In this document: piece by piece, positions 1-11,286 of the stretch | How the letters are laid out: the number at the start of each line of letters is the position of its first letter | Position numbering within the stretch: position 1 is the first letter of the stretch | Origin: Periplaneta americana | Lineage: Eukaryota; Arthropoda; Insecta; Blattodea; Blattidae | Assembly: GCF_040183065.1 (NCBI RefSeq) | Contig: NC_091127.1 | Span: forward strand, 25,645,391 to 25,709,390 | Length of the DNA: 64,000 bases | Reading direction: 5' to 3' | Program-made: the position numbers and the translations under genes | The notes under the pieces: model-generated | Databases searched by the model: none | Told to the model about the DNA's origin: nothing | The model's input: only the letters and a program-made list of their open reading frames with translations

Positions 1-531
1 GAAGAGAGAAAGAGAGAGAGCTTCCCAATACAGCCGAAACCAGCCGTGACTATAAGCAGTACAGTTGTCAGCGGTGGGTAGGACGTCTCCAAATCGGCTC
101 CCCTCGCGCGTTCTATCAAGTTTAAACACTCCGCTAACCAGCTATCTTACTGGTTGAACTGCTGTTGTCATGGTTACCGGGGAGTAGCGTCATGTAGCCG
201 ACTCCTCTCTCCCGCTCTCACATAGATAGAGCAGGCTGCTAGATGTCGACTACACAGGTTACAGCGCTATCTGTTATTTTTCAGTACGAATTATTTGTAC
301 TATCTACAGTATAGCGAGCGGTCATTACCAACTGGATGTGGTCGACTTTACGTAACTTACTGTACATCTTAGTCGTAGTGAATAGTAAAAGTAATATAAA
401 AGGAAAAATGTTCTTCATTTGCTATAACTTCTCTGTGATTTTAATTCAGCTGAAATTATTACTGCCTTGTGTTCTGGTAAAATATTAGGGGAAGTACGGC
501 CTCCCTTGCCTCCCCTGAAAATCCGCCACTG
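1..531. mobile_element. Probable hAT element, one end only
   Basis: The stretch ends at 523-531 with CCGCCACTG, preceded by a GGC-CTCCC-TTGCCTCCCC run. Read from the other strand this gives CAGTGGCGGAT, a common hAT terminus. The other end lies outside the window. I see no coding sequence in 1-480, which begins with a short GA-rich run. Confidence 0.35.
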
Positions 532-532
532 A

Positions 533-1156
533 CAGGGTGTTTCATAATTCCTATTACAAACTTCTAGGGGTTGTAGAGGGAACTAAGTAGATAAAGTTTT
601 GATTAGGAACCCATGTCCGGAAACGTATCGTTTCGATGCAAAATAAGTTTGAAGATCGATTCGATTTAAAGTCTCCTGCTTCAGGGTACACAAACAAAAT
701 GGGCTGAGGCGACTTCTGCAATCCCTGATATCGTGTGTCTTCTGTTTACAATCAGTTCTACGGATTCGGCTTTCACATCAGTGAAGATTTGCCACTGGCA
801 CTTCGTCAGCAAATGTGGTTCCAACATGATGGCACTTGCCGTCCGCGAACATCTCCACCAAACATTCGGGAAAAGGTGGATAGGTCGAGGTGGTCCAAAT
901 TGGCCACCACGGTCGCCAGATTTAACTACTCTCGACTTTTTCCTTTGGAGTCACATGAAGAACCTTGTTTATGAGACTCCTGTAGAGTCGGAGAAAGATC
1001 TCTAGTGAAGTGGGAGATGTGAAATCGATTCGATCTTCAAACTTATTTTGCATCGAAACCATACATTTCCGGACATGGGTTCCTAATCAAAACTTTTTCT
1101 ACTTAATCCAATCTACAAGTCTTAGAAGTTTGTAATGGGAATTATAAAACACCCTG
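533..1156 (+). mobile_element. Mariner-like element with about 135-bp TIRs
   Basis: The element begins CAGGGTGTTTCATAATTCC and ends with its near-perfect inverse. The inverted repeats run to about 670 on the left and from about 1020 on the right with few mismatches. The interior holds a damaged DDE transposase piece on the plus strand. The flanks (GA left, TA right) do not give a clean TA duplication. Two relatives with the same CAGGGTGTTT start are at 25490 and 58672. Confidence 0.75.
735..1003 (+). pseudogene. Mariner-like transposase C-terminal remnant
   Basis: The remnant covers only the last third of a mariner/DUF4817-type transposase. WFQHDG (from 816) matches the second-aspartate motif in one frame. 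After a frameshift near 845 the other frame carries VREHL, RWIGRGG and PPRSPDL, the third-aspartate region, then the DFFLW block. The N-terminal DNA-binding part and first aspartate are missing, so no product is expected. The flanking TIRs confirm it as the interior of the same element. Confidence 0.8.
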
Positions 1157-1412
1157 TACAAGATGTCTGATTTAATTCGTTCATTTTTGTTTAGGCAGCC
1201 CAAATATCAATTCAGACATGTGCGAGGTATTTAATGTTTGCAGGTGGAATCAGAGATGTGTATAACGTCCACTGACATCGCCACGTGACAGTTACGAATT
1301 TTAGTTTTCGTACTGTAATTTTATGTTAAACATGTGCAGTCAATCTGTTATGTTAATTATTTACTCGTATTTTCTTTCTCCTCTTTAGCGTTTCTTATAG
1401 TCGCGTTTTTCA

Positions 1413-1997
1413 TTGAATAGTATATTTTCATCAAGTCGTTTGCTCTTCTCATATTATCTGGGTTTTATTATTAGAAATTCAAAAACTTTACAAAACACCT
1501 CGACCTTGACACTCCTTTTTAATTGGCATGTTCGCGCTAAATTGGAATACGCCTCTGTAATTTGGTCACCCACTTGCAAATCACATAGTAATCAAATTGA
1601 AAAAATTCAAAAACGATTCTCTAGATATCTGTATTTTAGAAGATATCACTGTTCGGCCCTCCACAACAATCTACTTGCTGAATTCAATTTAATGTCTCTT
1701 GCCAGTCGTAGATTACTTGCTGAGCAACTTTTATTGTATAAAATATTCAACGGTCTACTGGATAATAGCGAAATATTATCACAAATCCAGATTAACGCAA
1801 GAACATCACATTTAAGAAATCGTCAATTGTTATATTATAAAAAACCAAACACTTCATCACATAAAAATTCACCAGTGTTAAAAATGTGTTCAAATTTCAA
1901 TGAAATATGTAAAACATGGAATCTAGATTTCTGCATTTCTTACATGGAATACAGACATTTTCTTATTAATATACTGAAGGTAGTTGATTTTATATAA
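1413..1997 (+). pseudogene. LINE reverse transcriptase C-terminal fragment
   Basis: An open frame of 194 codons resembles the tail of a CR1/Jockey-group reverse transcriptase. LEYASVIWSP at residues 44-53 is the usual 'yas.iW.p' block and is followed by IEKIQKRFSRYL, the conserved IE.vQrrF.r.l segment. The catalytic YxDD region is absent, so this is a 5'-truncated copy typical of target-primed retrotransposition. The ATG at 1413 is probably not a real start. A recognisable 3' UTR follows directly. Confidence 0.75.
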
Positions 1998-2395
1998 TAT
2001 TGCTATTTGTTACTCTGTAATTTGCCAATTATAGCTACATTTTACATTTTTGGCTATGATATCTATACTTAACTATTTTTCATTTATTTTATTTTGTATT
2101 TTTCATTTATATCTATATCTGTGTCTTTTATTTAGGTAGTATCTATTTGTCTGTTCTTTTTCTTTTCCTTTTCTCATTTTCCATTTTAATTTGTATTTAC
2201 ACTTGTATCCTGCATTTGTATGTTTCATCTCTTTTTTCATATTATATGTAATTCTATGCTTTTTTAAACGAATATCTGTACTGTCTATTGTAATTGGGAC
2301 TTTGCCCTGTTATAGGAATAAATAAATGAATAAATGAATGAATAAATGAATAAGTAAATAAGTAAGTAAATAAATAAGTAAATAAATAAATTGTT
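1413..2395 (+). mobile_element. 5'-truncated LINE with 3' UTR and AATAAATG tail
   Basis: Downstream of the RT fragment, 1998-2320 is a 3' UTR ending GGGACTTTGCCCTGTTATAG, followed by an A-rich (AATAAATG/AATAAGTA)n tail to about 2395. The same 3' UTR recurs at 29545-29860, which establishes the family and the 3' boundary. Confidence 0.8.
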
Positions 2396-2954
2396 TCTTA
2401 AAGCTATGGATCGGTGCAAATAACGAAAAAACGGTTAAAAAGTGTAAATTTTGTTTTCAACTCCAAAAAATAAAATAATGTTTCAGTTTTCTAAATCTGT
2501 GCTTATTTTGGCTCTATGACAATTTACAGCCCCTCAGGACGAATTTAAAGGGACCAGCGCGTGCGTGGAGCTGCAGCCCTTCAAACTGACACTCAGCTGT
2601 CATTCTGACAGACTTTGTTCTTCATTCTAACTAATTTTACTTTTCATTCACTTCACATTTCGCGCTGTTATGTACGAGAAAAATAATGTGTGTGGTATAC
2701 CTGTATAGAAAGGAAGAATATCGATAGTATATATCATATACATGTTGTACTTTGGTACTCTTTTCTCGATTTTCCAATTTTCAACATATTATAATATTCA
2801 AAATGCTCTCATAATGAATGCAGTTTTTCTCCAATCTCACCGAAATATTTTAAGAAGTCCACAAAGCTTGTGAAGTAAACTAACACATGTGTTTTCTTCT
2901 GCTATTGAAAGTATTAGAATTACTGTGTGTTAAGGATGTGATAAGTTTTAAAAT
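2396..2954. other. No gene seen
   Basis: AT-rich sequence with a moderately GC-richer patch near 2525-2600. I recognise no coding, RNA or repeat structure. Confidence 0.5.
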
Positions 2955-3424
2955 TTATTTATTTATTTATTCATTTATTTATTCATTCATTTATTCTTTT
3001 ATTCATTTATTTACTTATTCATTTATTCATTTATTTTTTATTTATTTACTTATTTATTTACTTAATTATTTATATATTTACCTATTTATCTATTTACCTA
3101 TTTATCTATTTACCTATTTATCTATTTACCTATTTATATATTTACTTATTTATTCACTTGCTTATTTATTTATTAACTTATTTATTTATTAACTTATTTA
3201 TTTATTAACTTATTTATTTGTTCACTTATTTATTTATTTATTTACTTATTATTTATTTATTTACTTACTTACTTATTTACTCACTTATTTATTCACTTGC
3301 TTATTTATTCACTTATTTATTTATTCAATTATTTATTTATTCACTTATTTATTCACTTGCTTATTTATTTATTAACTTATTTATTTATTAACTTATTTAT
3401 TTATTAACTTATTTATTTATTTAC

Positions 3425-3463
<39 letters not shown>

Positions 3464-3600
3464 CTTATTTATTTACTTACTTACTTATTTACTCACTTAT
3501 TTATTCACTTGCTTATTTACTCACTTATTTATTCACTTGCTTATTTATTCGCTTATTTATTTATTCACTTCTTTATTTATTCACTTCTTTATTTATTCAC

Positions 3601-3635
<35 letters not shown>

Positions 3636-3786
3636 TTTTTTATTTATTTATTTATTTATTCATTCATTTATTTATTAATTTATTTATTTATTCATTTATT
3701 TATTTATTTGTTTATTCATTCATTCATTCATTCATTCATTCATTCATTTATTTATTTATTTATTCTTTCATTCATTTATTTAATCT
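2955..3786. repeat. TTTA/TTCA/TTAC tetranucleotide tract, about 830 bp
   Basis: A nearly uninterrupted four-base-period tract of ATTT, ATTC, ACTT and CTAT variants. Long frames across it translate as IYLF-type low complexity and are not genes. Within it the segment with TTCACTTGC and TTTATTAAC blocks appears at least twice (about 3150-3230 and 3350-3425), implying slippage plus larger duplications. It abuts the 3' end of a minus-strand LINE at 3787. Confidence 0.9.
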
Positions 3787-3905
3787 GACAGGACTAAGGC
3801 CATAAGGCCTTCTCTTCCATCCTACCAGATAGCACACATAAATACAAAAAATATAAACACTGACGAAAATAATACAAATTTAAACAAGTTCCTGAATTGT
3901 ATGGC
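3784..3905 (-). mobile_element. LINE 3' end, hairpin type, minus strand
   Basis: Read on the minus strand, this shows AGAGAAGGCCTTATGGCCTT and then the TTAAATAAATGAATG tail that merges into the preceding tract. The same terminal hairpin occurs at 10309-10351 and 35346-35390 next to other LINE tails. No coding part remains. Confidence 0.65.
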
Positions 3906-4360
3906 GCTTAATGTAATTAGTACGTAACTTATACATGGTGCTGCTTAGCCTCATTTTAGTCCAGTTGCTGGGATGTTATTGGATAATCGATCTCCAAATA
4001 AATGGATTGGTCATGGAGGGATTATATTCTGGCATGAACGCTTCCCGCACAATTCACATCAGCTCTACTTGTATAGTTATAATAAATCTCTTGTTTACCT
4101 AACACCTATTGGGGACGGTGAACAGCTGCGATGTGTTGAACGGAGCTGACAATGAAATTAATAGATAGGCCTACCTATAGGCCCCAATTTGTTAACGGTG
4201 AAGAGGTTATAATTAAGCGTTGCAGGGTTTTAGAGAAGCATAAGGAGTTTATTTTCAGCATTACATTTAAAGTTAAAAATACAAGTTTAATCCAAAGTAA
4301 ATTCCCGATTATAAATGGCTGAATCTGTAACAGTTTGATTCCATACAGATACAATTATGT
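3906..4360. other. No gene seen
   Basis: AT-rich sequence without recognised repeats or coding potential. Confidence 0.5.
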
Positions 4361-5232
4361 TTAAGGGAGACTCCACTGAAATTCATGAAAATTTTACAAA
4401 AAGAATTATTGGCTCTTTTATTTCTTTAGAATGTATATTCATATCCAAAATGGGTTTAATTCAATTTTAATTACAAATATGTATTTTTTAATTAAATCTG
4501 TGAAGGAGCATGGCATTTAAAGAGCTGTCAAAACTGTTTCATCAAAGTTTTTGTTTTACAAATTTCTGATTACAAATCTAAACTTTTTTTTTAAGTTAAC
4601 TTCCTGAAGTTACTAGATGAATGTAGCGGAGAAGAATTTTGATAGGTATGTGCTACATAAATATTCATTTTACTTTCAAATCATTCTTCCGTGAGTTTAT
4701 TTTTCTGGAATCAATACTAACTTTCTTATGCCAAATATTAATCAATCTGGATGAAATTTTTACTGCAAGTATTTATGAGATAGCTGCAGGTTTCTGTGTA
4801 TTTATTTTGTAATAAATGCTCCTAGTTTATTTTATTAATTTCTTTTTCATGAATTATTAGAAAAAAAACACTTTAAAACTTAAAAGAATTGAAAATGAAT
4901 AAATGAGATATTTTATAAAATAAATGTATAGAGATGTTTCTCTATATCTTGTGAATTCAACCACAAAAGGAAGCTTAAAAATTGAGATCTTCTACTAAGA
5001 AATTGGTTTTTAATATATTTCTAAAAATAATTTTTAACAGTACAAAATCAAAAGGTAAAAACATTCGGAAGTTCAAAATTTGGATTTTTTTAGTCCTTTA
5101 CATAGTAAACATGCTCTCAACATTTGGTTAAAAATGATTAGGAAAAAAGTTTTACAGCTTGATTACACAACTTTTAACACTATATCACTTTGGAGAACGT
5201 ATTACATATCTTTCAAGTGTTAAATTTTGTTA

Positions 5233-5278
5233 CCTCGTTAACATGTTTCGGACTGCTATTGGCCATCATCAGAACTGG
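5233..5278 (-). ncRNA. Hammerhead-like ribozyme motif, left Penelope arm
   Basis: On the minus strand CCAGTT is followed directly by CTGATGA (5266-5272), a GGCC/GTCC-bounded loop, GAAAC (5245-5249) and AACGAGG, which can pair with CCAGTT around a small internal loop. CUGANGA plus GAAA is the hammerhead core, and Penelope-like termini are known to carry such ribozymes. An extra U before stem II and a very short stem III make activity uncertain. Confidence 0.45.
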
Positions 5279-5295
5279 TTGTTGCTGGTCTTGGC

Positions 5296-5527
5296 GCCTT
5301 CTTCCTATGGGGATGTGTTTGTGTAGTGTAATGTGGAGTCAAATAGTGTGTGTGTTCTGAAATTGAGTTGCGTATTGAGAATTTCATTTGGATGTGTTTT
5401 TGTGTGTTTGTATTATATTTCGTATTGTTCTATTGTGTTTATTTTCTGGCTTTTTGGTTGGATGTGTAGAATTTCCATGTCTATGTTGATGTCTCTGTAT
5501 GTGTGGTTAGCATTTTTGATGTGTTTT
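5296..5527 (-). pseudogene. Penelope-like ORF, extreme C-terminus
   Basis: The minus-strand translation contains AKHIKNANHT, ILHIQPKSQK and THPNEILNTQLNF, the same order as in the fuller copy near 21 kb. One in-frame stop follows EQYEI. The reverse transcriptase and the GIY-YIG catalytic half are missing, so it is a dead fragment. Confidence 0.75.
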
Positions 5528-5544
5528 GCCAAGACCAGCAACAA

Positions 5545-5590
5545 CCAGTTCTGATTATGGCCGATAGCAGGCCGAAACATGTTAACAAGG
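5545..5590 (+). ncRNA. Hammerhead-like motif, right Penelope arm, core mutated
   Basis: The inverted counterpart of the left-arm motif: CCAGTT, CTGATTA (5551-5557), a clean GGCC/GGCC stem, GAAAC at 5574-5578 and AACAAGG. The core G8 is U here, which should abolish cleavage. Confidence 0.4.
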
Positions 5591-5676
5591 TAACATAAAA
5601 TTTAACACGTGAAAGATATATAATACGTTCTCCAAAAAAAAAAAAAAAAGTTTTCATTTTTAGTGGTGTCTCCTTG

Positions 5677-6099
5677 GGGCCCATACAACAGTGAAGCTGC
5701 AGGTTGTAAAACTTTCACAAAATTTTAAATATTATCTCAGAGATAATTTAGTATATTTTTCTTATTTCTTCAAAAAAAAAATGACGGTACAGAATGAAAA
5801 TAACTCCAAAGCGCTATCTTGGTTATGTTTTCCACTGACATCTTGAGATTATTCACTGTCACTACGATAGACATAAAGTTTCTATTGTTACAAAAAAATC
5901 ACTATCACATGAAATTTCTAAGTCTTACAAATGTTAGTTTTTGTAGAAATTCCGTTGAAGGAACTGTGCAGCAATAGAAACAAATGCAGAACAATTTGAC
6001 TGTATATTCAATCTCTTTCTCTACTAGAAACCAGACTTGGAAAAGATTCGTCATGTAACGGTAATTTTGGAATTTAGTCTTGTGTCTCCTAGCTTTACC
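5677..6099. other. No gene seen
   Basis: AT-rich sequence with short poly-A runs; nothing recognised. Confidence 0.5.
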
Positions 6100-6107
6100 C
6101 TATATAG

Positions 6108-7277
6108 CAGTGATGTCAAAGCACGCGCATTTTTCTGACCTTGACGTCGTGCGCGGGCAGCAAGCGCTAAGTATGGAAAGAGGAAGGGTTCTGTATATGA
6201 ATAAGCAACCTGTTGGATTAAGAAAACAGTGGTGCACAAACTTCAAACGGAACGTGAAATTTTATGTCGTTATTTTTATATGGCTTCTTTCTGTTTGATA
6301 TTATCTATATTGTCTGTAAAACAAAAGTATTAACACTGATTTCTGAATATTGCACTTGTGTTTTAAATCTTAATAACATAATAGAGAGTTAGGAAGGAAT
6401 ATTCACTTAAATTCCATAGTAGTATAATATTATACTGTATTAAGTGGATGAAACACATCATTCATAAAGAAAGTGATATTCCAAAGAAAGAGATGGAATA
6501 TGACATGATAATTTGGAATTTATATTGATGGTATCTTTAGTCTTACAAAAGTAATCAATAAACTAATCAAAACAATATTACTGTACAAAGCAAAGTTACC
6601 TAGGTACTATAACTGTTTTAAGTGTAACTAATATTCCATAACAAAACTCTTATCGCATTATGCTTTTAAGGTGATATTTGTGAGCAACTTCCTATCGTCA
6701 GAATATTAAATTATTTTCTCGAAATCTGCTAAAGCTATAAAGCTGACATTTTGACAACACATGGACACGTATCTTTTGCTTATGATGTAACAGTAGTTGG
6801 TTTGTTAATTCATTTCCTTACAAACAATTTCCATGCGAATATTTTCAAAATTTTCAATACGCTATCTTCAGTAATACGTATATACGGTATATTAGATTTA
6901 CGAAAACATTCTGTAAGGCTACTAAATAAATAGGCCTATACCTGAAAATTTCACTTTTCTATACGAAAAGTTGAAAAAATATTCCTTTTGAATAAAAAAA
7001 ATCAAACTTGTGAAAAATGAGCATTAAAATTAAAACTTACATTCTTATAATGCACTTATACTTCTCAGGAAAATCTAAAAATTAACATGGATACAGTTTT
7101 AATAAGTTCTCTTCCCTTTATCTATTGAATCAGTGCTGGCCATCCCTGAATATAGCTTGACCAAGCGGCATATACCACCTCTTTCGTCTATCTCTTTCCT
7201 TTCCGCTGTAAAGCGCTCAGGCTCTCCTGGGCTCTAAAGCGCGCGCTTGCTCCTGTGGGCATCAATTGAAATGCCTG
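6108..7277. mobile_element. Non-autonomous hAT element with perfect 8-bp duplication
   Basis: The left end is CAGTGATGTCAA and the right end, inverted, is CAGGCATTTCAA. Both are flanked by CTATATAG (6100-6107 and 7278-7285), a perfect 8-bp target duplication diagnostic of hAT. Both ends carry GC-rich GCGCGC patches inside the termini while the middle is AT-rich and lacks a transposase frame. The target site is itself palindromic (TACCCTATATAGGGTA). Confidence 0.75.
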
Positions 7278-7285
7278 CTATATAG

Positions 7286-7804
7286 GGTAGATCTTGCTTT
7301 CTTTTTTATTAATACTGTGACATTATAATTTACATTTCAGTCCTCTTTGCTTGTCCATTACATGCAAAATTATTGTTTTCCAAATTAATGTTGACGCACA
7401 TACATGGACGAAAATAAAACTGCTTAGTTCATAGATAACTTCTGCAGACGAATCTGCTCTTTTGACCCTGCTATTTGATGAGCTCTGGATTTCTGACGGT
7501 CAATTTACAGTAATCCCCTGTACACATGGATGGTGTTGTTCCTACACATCGTGACATCTAACGGATTAATTCCGTACCCAACAACCCGACAAAATGCGAT
7601 TATTATTAGCATTATATTTACATGAATCACTTCACAGTGACAACGCCCTCATCTGCTTCCCGGATCACGATCTAGCAGCATTAGCAAAATCAGGAATGTG
7701 ATTTACGAAACGGAAAGGAATTCAGCTTTGCTGAATAGAAATAATAGATACACAATGACGATAAAAAAAGAAGACGATATTAATGTATTTTTTTTTAATA
7801 ATTA
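7286..7804. other. No gene seen
   Basis: Ordinary AT-rich sequence ahead of a SINE. Confidence 0.5.
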
Positions 7805-8034
7805 GAGAGCGGTGTCGCTCAGGCGGTAGTGCATTTGTTTGTTGATCTGGAGTTGCGCTCGGACGTGATTTTGATTCTCGCTTGGGATGATTACATGGCT
7901 GGGTTCTTCCGAGGTTCTCTCCAACCATAAGGCGAATGTCAGGTAATCTATGGCGAATCCTCGGCCTCATCTCGCCAAATACCATCTCACTATCATCAAT
8001 CCTATCGACACTAAATAACCTAGTCGTTAAATAA
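7805..8034 (+). mobile_element. SINE family A, tRNA-headed, diverged copy
   Basis: The head GAGCGGTGTCGCTCAGG resembles a box A and a degraded box B lies near 7871. The body has the family's ACATGGCTGGGTTCTTCCGA, AAGGCGAATGTCAGGTAATC and CTCGGCCTCATCTCGCCAAA blocks. It ends in the family tail CTAAATAACCTAGTCGTTAA. Confidence 0.8.
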
Positions 8035-8515
8035 TTACTTACAAATGACTTTTAGAGAACCCAGAAGTTCATTGTCATCTTCATTTATTAAGTCCGCCAT
8101 CGGTCCCTATCCTGAGCAAGATTAAACCAGCCCCTACCATCATATTCCACTTCCTTCAAATCCATTTTAATATTGTCCTCCCATCTACGTGTCGCTCAGT
8201 CGGTTAAGGCGCTTGCCTGCCGGTCTGAAGTTGTGCTCGGGCTCGGGTTCGATCCCCGCTTGGGCTGATTACCAGGCTGGATTTTTTCCGAGGTTTTCCC
8301 CAACCGTAAGGTGAATGCCAGGTAATCTATGGCTACTCATCGGCCTCATCTCGCCGAATACCAACTCGCTATCACCAATCCCATCGACGCTAAGTAACCT
8401 AGTAGTTGATACAGCGTCGTTAAACAACGAACTAAAAAAAATCTACGTGCCGGCCTTCCTAAAGGTCTCCCAACTAAAACTCTATATACATTTCTGGATT
8501 CACTCGTGTCGTTAA
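8035..8515 (-). mobile_element. RTE-like LINE 3' fragment interrupted by SINE A
   Basis: The minus strand matches the LINE at 18766-19753: GAACTTCTGGGTTCTC near the 3' end, and upstream of the insert SESRNVYRVLVGR, the family's conserved C-terminal block. The SINE at 8192-8440 splits it. Only the last part of the RT ORF and 3' UTR are present. Confidence 0.75.
8192..8440 (+). mobile_element. SINE family A inside antisense LINE, 9-bp duplication
   Basis: Nearly full length: GCTCAGTCGGTTAAGGCGCT (box A), GGGTTCGATCCCCGC (box B), the central ATTTTTTCCGAGGTTTTCCC domain, and tail GCGTCGTTAAACAACGAAC with short A run. The duplicated target ATCTACGTG is at 8183-8191 and 8441-8449. Removing insert and one repeat restores the LINE. 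Confidence 0.9.
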
Positions 8516-8528
8516 ATAACCAAGTAAA

Positions 8529-10077
8529 AGAAACATTGATTATTGCATGATACATAATAATTTTCAATACTACAGTAAGCATCTACAATTCACAATTCAA
8601 TCCAAATACATAAAAATTCTAAACTAATTTAAAAATGAGTGATCTACAATATATTTTTTGGATATTTATTAATAATGGTTCACAAAAAGTACATAAACTT
8701 AATAAATTACAATTAACATATAGGTACAGGAATAGCAATTATACGCAATAGCAATTATACGCAATAAATTTACATTTAATACCTCATTTTCCATCATATA
8801 TCTTTTTCAATTTATGTTAGCTTTAACTTGCACTTACGTTTAGTTTTTAGTGCAAGTTTTAATCAAGCGCGTTTATTTAAAACAAAAAAGACCTTAAAGC
8901 TTATTTACATATCATTTTTTATTTTTTAACACTACAATAAACAAGTGTACATCAATCTTTCCTGTTGCTCTATTTATCCAGTATTTATGTTTAATTTTTA
9001 GGTCTTATTTTACATAATAACTTATTATTTCAAATAGGTGAGCAGATGTCGACATACTGTAAAGTCATCAACCTGAAATAGCTGAATCGATTCATTCAAT
9101 CTGTACGGTAATATTTATTCTTGCAAAATTTTCTTGTCAGCAGAATCGTTTGCGTAACTTCCATGAAGATACCGCATACATGTTTAAACACACACTTGAC
9201 AAGTTGCTTACATAATCAACTTCAATTCAGTTGCATCATTGTATCGTATGCACTCAATTTCGATTCATTGCTATTATGACTAATAAATTTATTATAAATC
9301 CATTCTTATTGCATTTCAAATATAGTAGTTTACTAATTTATAAACTCAATTATCTTTTGAACATTTACTAATTAATACAGCTATCGGAATACGTTAATAA
9401 CTTCATTAATTCTCTATTTTCAATTTTTTATTTTAAAACTTTGGCGTTATTCTATCTTATTTTTAAAACCTGTCTTCTTATCTTATTAAGTTAATAATTA
9501 GCTTTTCTAATTTTAGGAAAATTTAATGTTTGATGATGCCTACCTACAATATATTTAATATTATGATATATTGCGATTTTTCAGGTCTTGGTAGCGACCC
9601 CTAAATTTTATTCAAAACTAACGTAAGTATACACAAATTATTCTTTTCACAATAAGAGAGATTCAAAACGTGCCTCTTACACTTTTCCAAAACTCAAAAC
9701 TTTAGTGCAGATCATAACTTTCCGCAAACTTGAAATTTGATGTATCGCGCTAACCTTAGCTTTATTAATCGAAATCATATCAACCACATAACACGACAGT
9801 TCGTAGCGTAATTCAGTCCCCTATAGTACTATACGAGAACGAGGCCAGAGAATATTATACTCGTACAGCTTGCGTCAGCAGGTCAGGTAGGACTAAACAA
9901 GAAAGATATTACGAGGCCAAAGAGGGTACCGGCCAGAGGTCGCATATGCTGCATCACGTTCTTCATTACGGCATGATGGAATGACTACTGGAAGTTATAA
10001 GGGGCAATCAATAAGTTTCCGGATTGCCCTAAATGTAGGCAACATGTCGGACATAGGAACAAGGGAAACGCCTGGAA
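8529..10077. other. No gene seen
   Basis: About 1.5 kb of AT-rich sequence. A 16-bp direct repeat (AATAGCAATTATACGC, twice) lies near 8732-8763. I see no coding frame of note and no transposon termini. Confidence 0.5.
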
Positions 10078-11286
10078 TCTATACTAATAATAAATCTGTA
10101 GCCAAAATTTTTCTGGTAATTATCCATTTTCCAAAAATATTTGGTGTTAACATATATAATTTGTTTCTTTGTTCTTAACTTCTATGATAAAATGTCTAGC
10201 TTTCATTAATCAGGTATTCTTGTCGTACTTTAATTTTTATTGTAATTGTAATTGTAAATTTAATATTAATTGTAATCTTATTGTTCATGTTATAGTTGTA
10301 ATCCCCTGGTAGAGGGGCAGAGAAGGCCTGACGGCCTTATCTCTACCAGGTTAAATAAATAAATCTAATCTAATCTAATAATTAACCATCCTGAAACCGA
10401 AAATCGCTTTTTTGAAATTTTTGTTTGTATGTCTGTCTGTCTGTCTGTCTGGATGTTTGTTACCTTTTCACGCAATAATGGCTGAACGGATTTCGATGAA
10501 AATTTGAATATAAACTAAATTCGTTGTAACTTAGATTATAGGCTATATGACATTCAAAATACTGTATTTAAAAGGATGTTATAAGGGGGCCTAAATTAAA
10601 TAAATCGAAATATCTCGCTTATTATTGATTTCTGTGAAATATGTTACATAACAAAAGTTTCTTTAAAAATGATTTCCGATAAGTTTTACTCTATGCAAAA
10701 TTTTAATGGGATTGATATTTAATGAGATAAATGAGTTTCAAAATTACAATAACAACGCCATCTAAGACGGTGTAATGAAATAAAAAACAAATGACTTCGT
10801 CTATAAGGGGCCTTGCACAACAACAATCGAAAGCTATGAAACATAGCCTACAGAGAATGTTTCTGTGTTTGTATGAAGTAATATCGGAAGCTAAATTAAC
10901 CGATTTGTATAATTAATTATTAATTCACCATTGGAAAGTTTAGTTTCTCTAGATGGACATAATGCTATAATGTTATTACAGTAACGTATGAGTGAATTGA
11001 GGACAGGTAAGATTAAAATAGCTTCTTATGCACAGAAAACTTGATAGGCTATTCTGTACATCGTTTCCTGTATTTCCTAAAATAATTTTTATGACCAAAT
11101 GAGTGGTCTCTGGACCAAAATGATCGCATTTTAATTTTTTAAATACAATTTAAATTAAGTAACATAATAAACGATTTATCCTTCTATCAAACACGAATGT
11201 TCCCTGGATCAAATGTCCTATTTTAATTATGTAATTACTTTATACTCATTTCTAACGGGTGCAGCGGAGCGCACGAGTACGGCTAG
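10078..11286 (+). mobile_element. Non-autonomous Helitron
   Basis: It starts TCTATACTAATAATAAATCT at 10078, directly after an A, and ends CTAG at 11283-11286, directly before a T: the A|TC...CTAG|T signature. A GTGC/GCAC hairpin within GGTGCAGCGGAGCGCAC lies about 9 bases before the end, as expected for Helitrons. No Rep/helicase ORF is present. A (TCTG)n run is at 10432-10451. A LINE 3' end interrupts it at 10161-10377. Confidence 0.8.
10161..10377 (+). mobile_element. LINE 3' end inserted in the Helitron
   Basis: A 217-bp 3' UTR fragment ends in the hairpin CTGGTAGAGGGGCAGAGAAG ... CTCTACCAGG (about 10309-10351) and a TTAAATAAATAAA(TCTAA)n tail. ATAAT flanks it at 10156-10160 and 10378-10382; removing insert and one copy restores a smooth Helitron 5' region. 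Confidence 0.75.

Larger units (their letters stand above)
5191..5634 (-). mobile_element. Short Penelope-like element with inverted terminal repeats
   Basis: Arms of about 105 bp (5191-5295 and 5528-5634) are inverted copies of each other, starting TGGAGAACGTATTACATATC. Between them a minus-strand segment encodes the end of a GIY-YIG endonuclease matching the fuller copy at 20907-21575. Inverted as well as direct terminal repeats are known for Penelope-like elements. Each arm carries a hammerhead-like motif. Confidence 0.7.
4361..5676. mobile_element. Probable TIR element interrupted by a Penelope-like fragment
   Basis: The left end at 4361 reads TTAAGGGAGACTCCACTGAA. The right part, 5649-5676, reads GTTTTCATTTTTAGTGGTGT followed by CTCCTTGG, roughly its inverse. 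The piece before the insertion (5041-5150) also occurs diverged at 50788-50925, supporting a dispersed repeat. Superfamily unknown; the right boundary is approximate. Confidence 0.4.

Noticed and set aside
2887-3805. Long frames with IYLF-type repeats
   Set aside because: They are translations of the tetranucleotide tract and exist in several frames.
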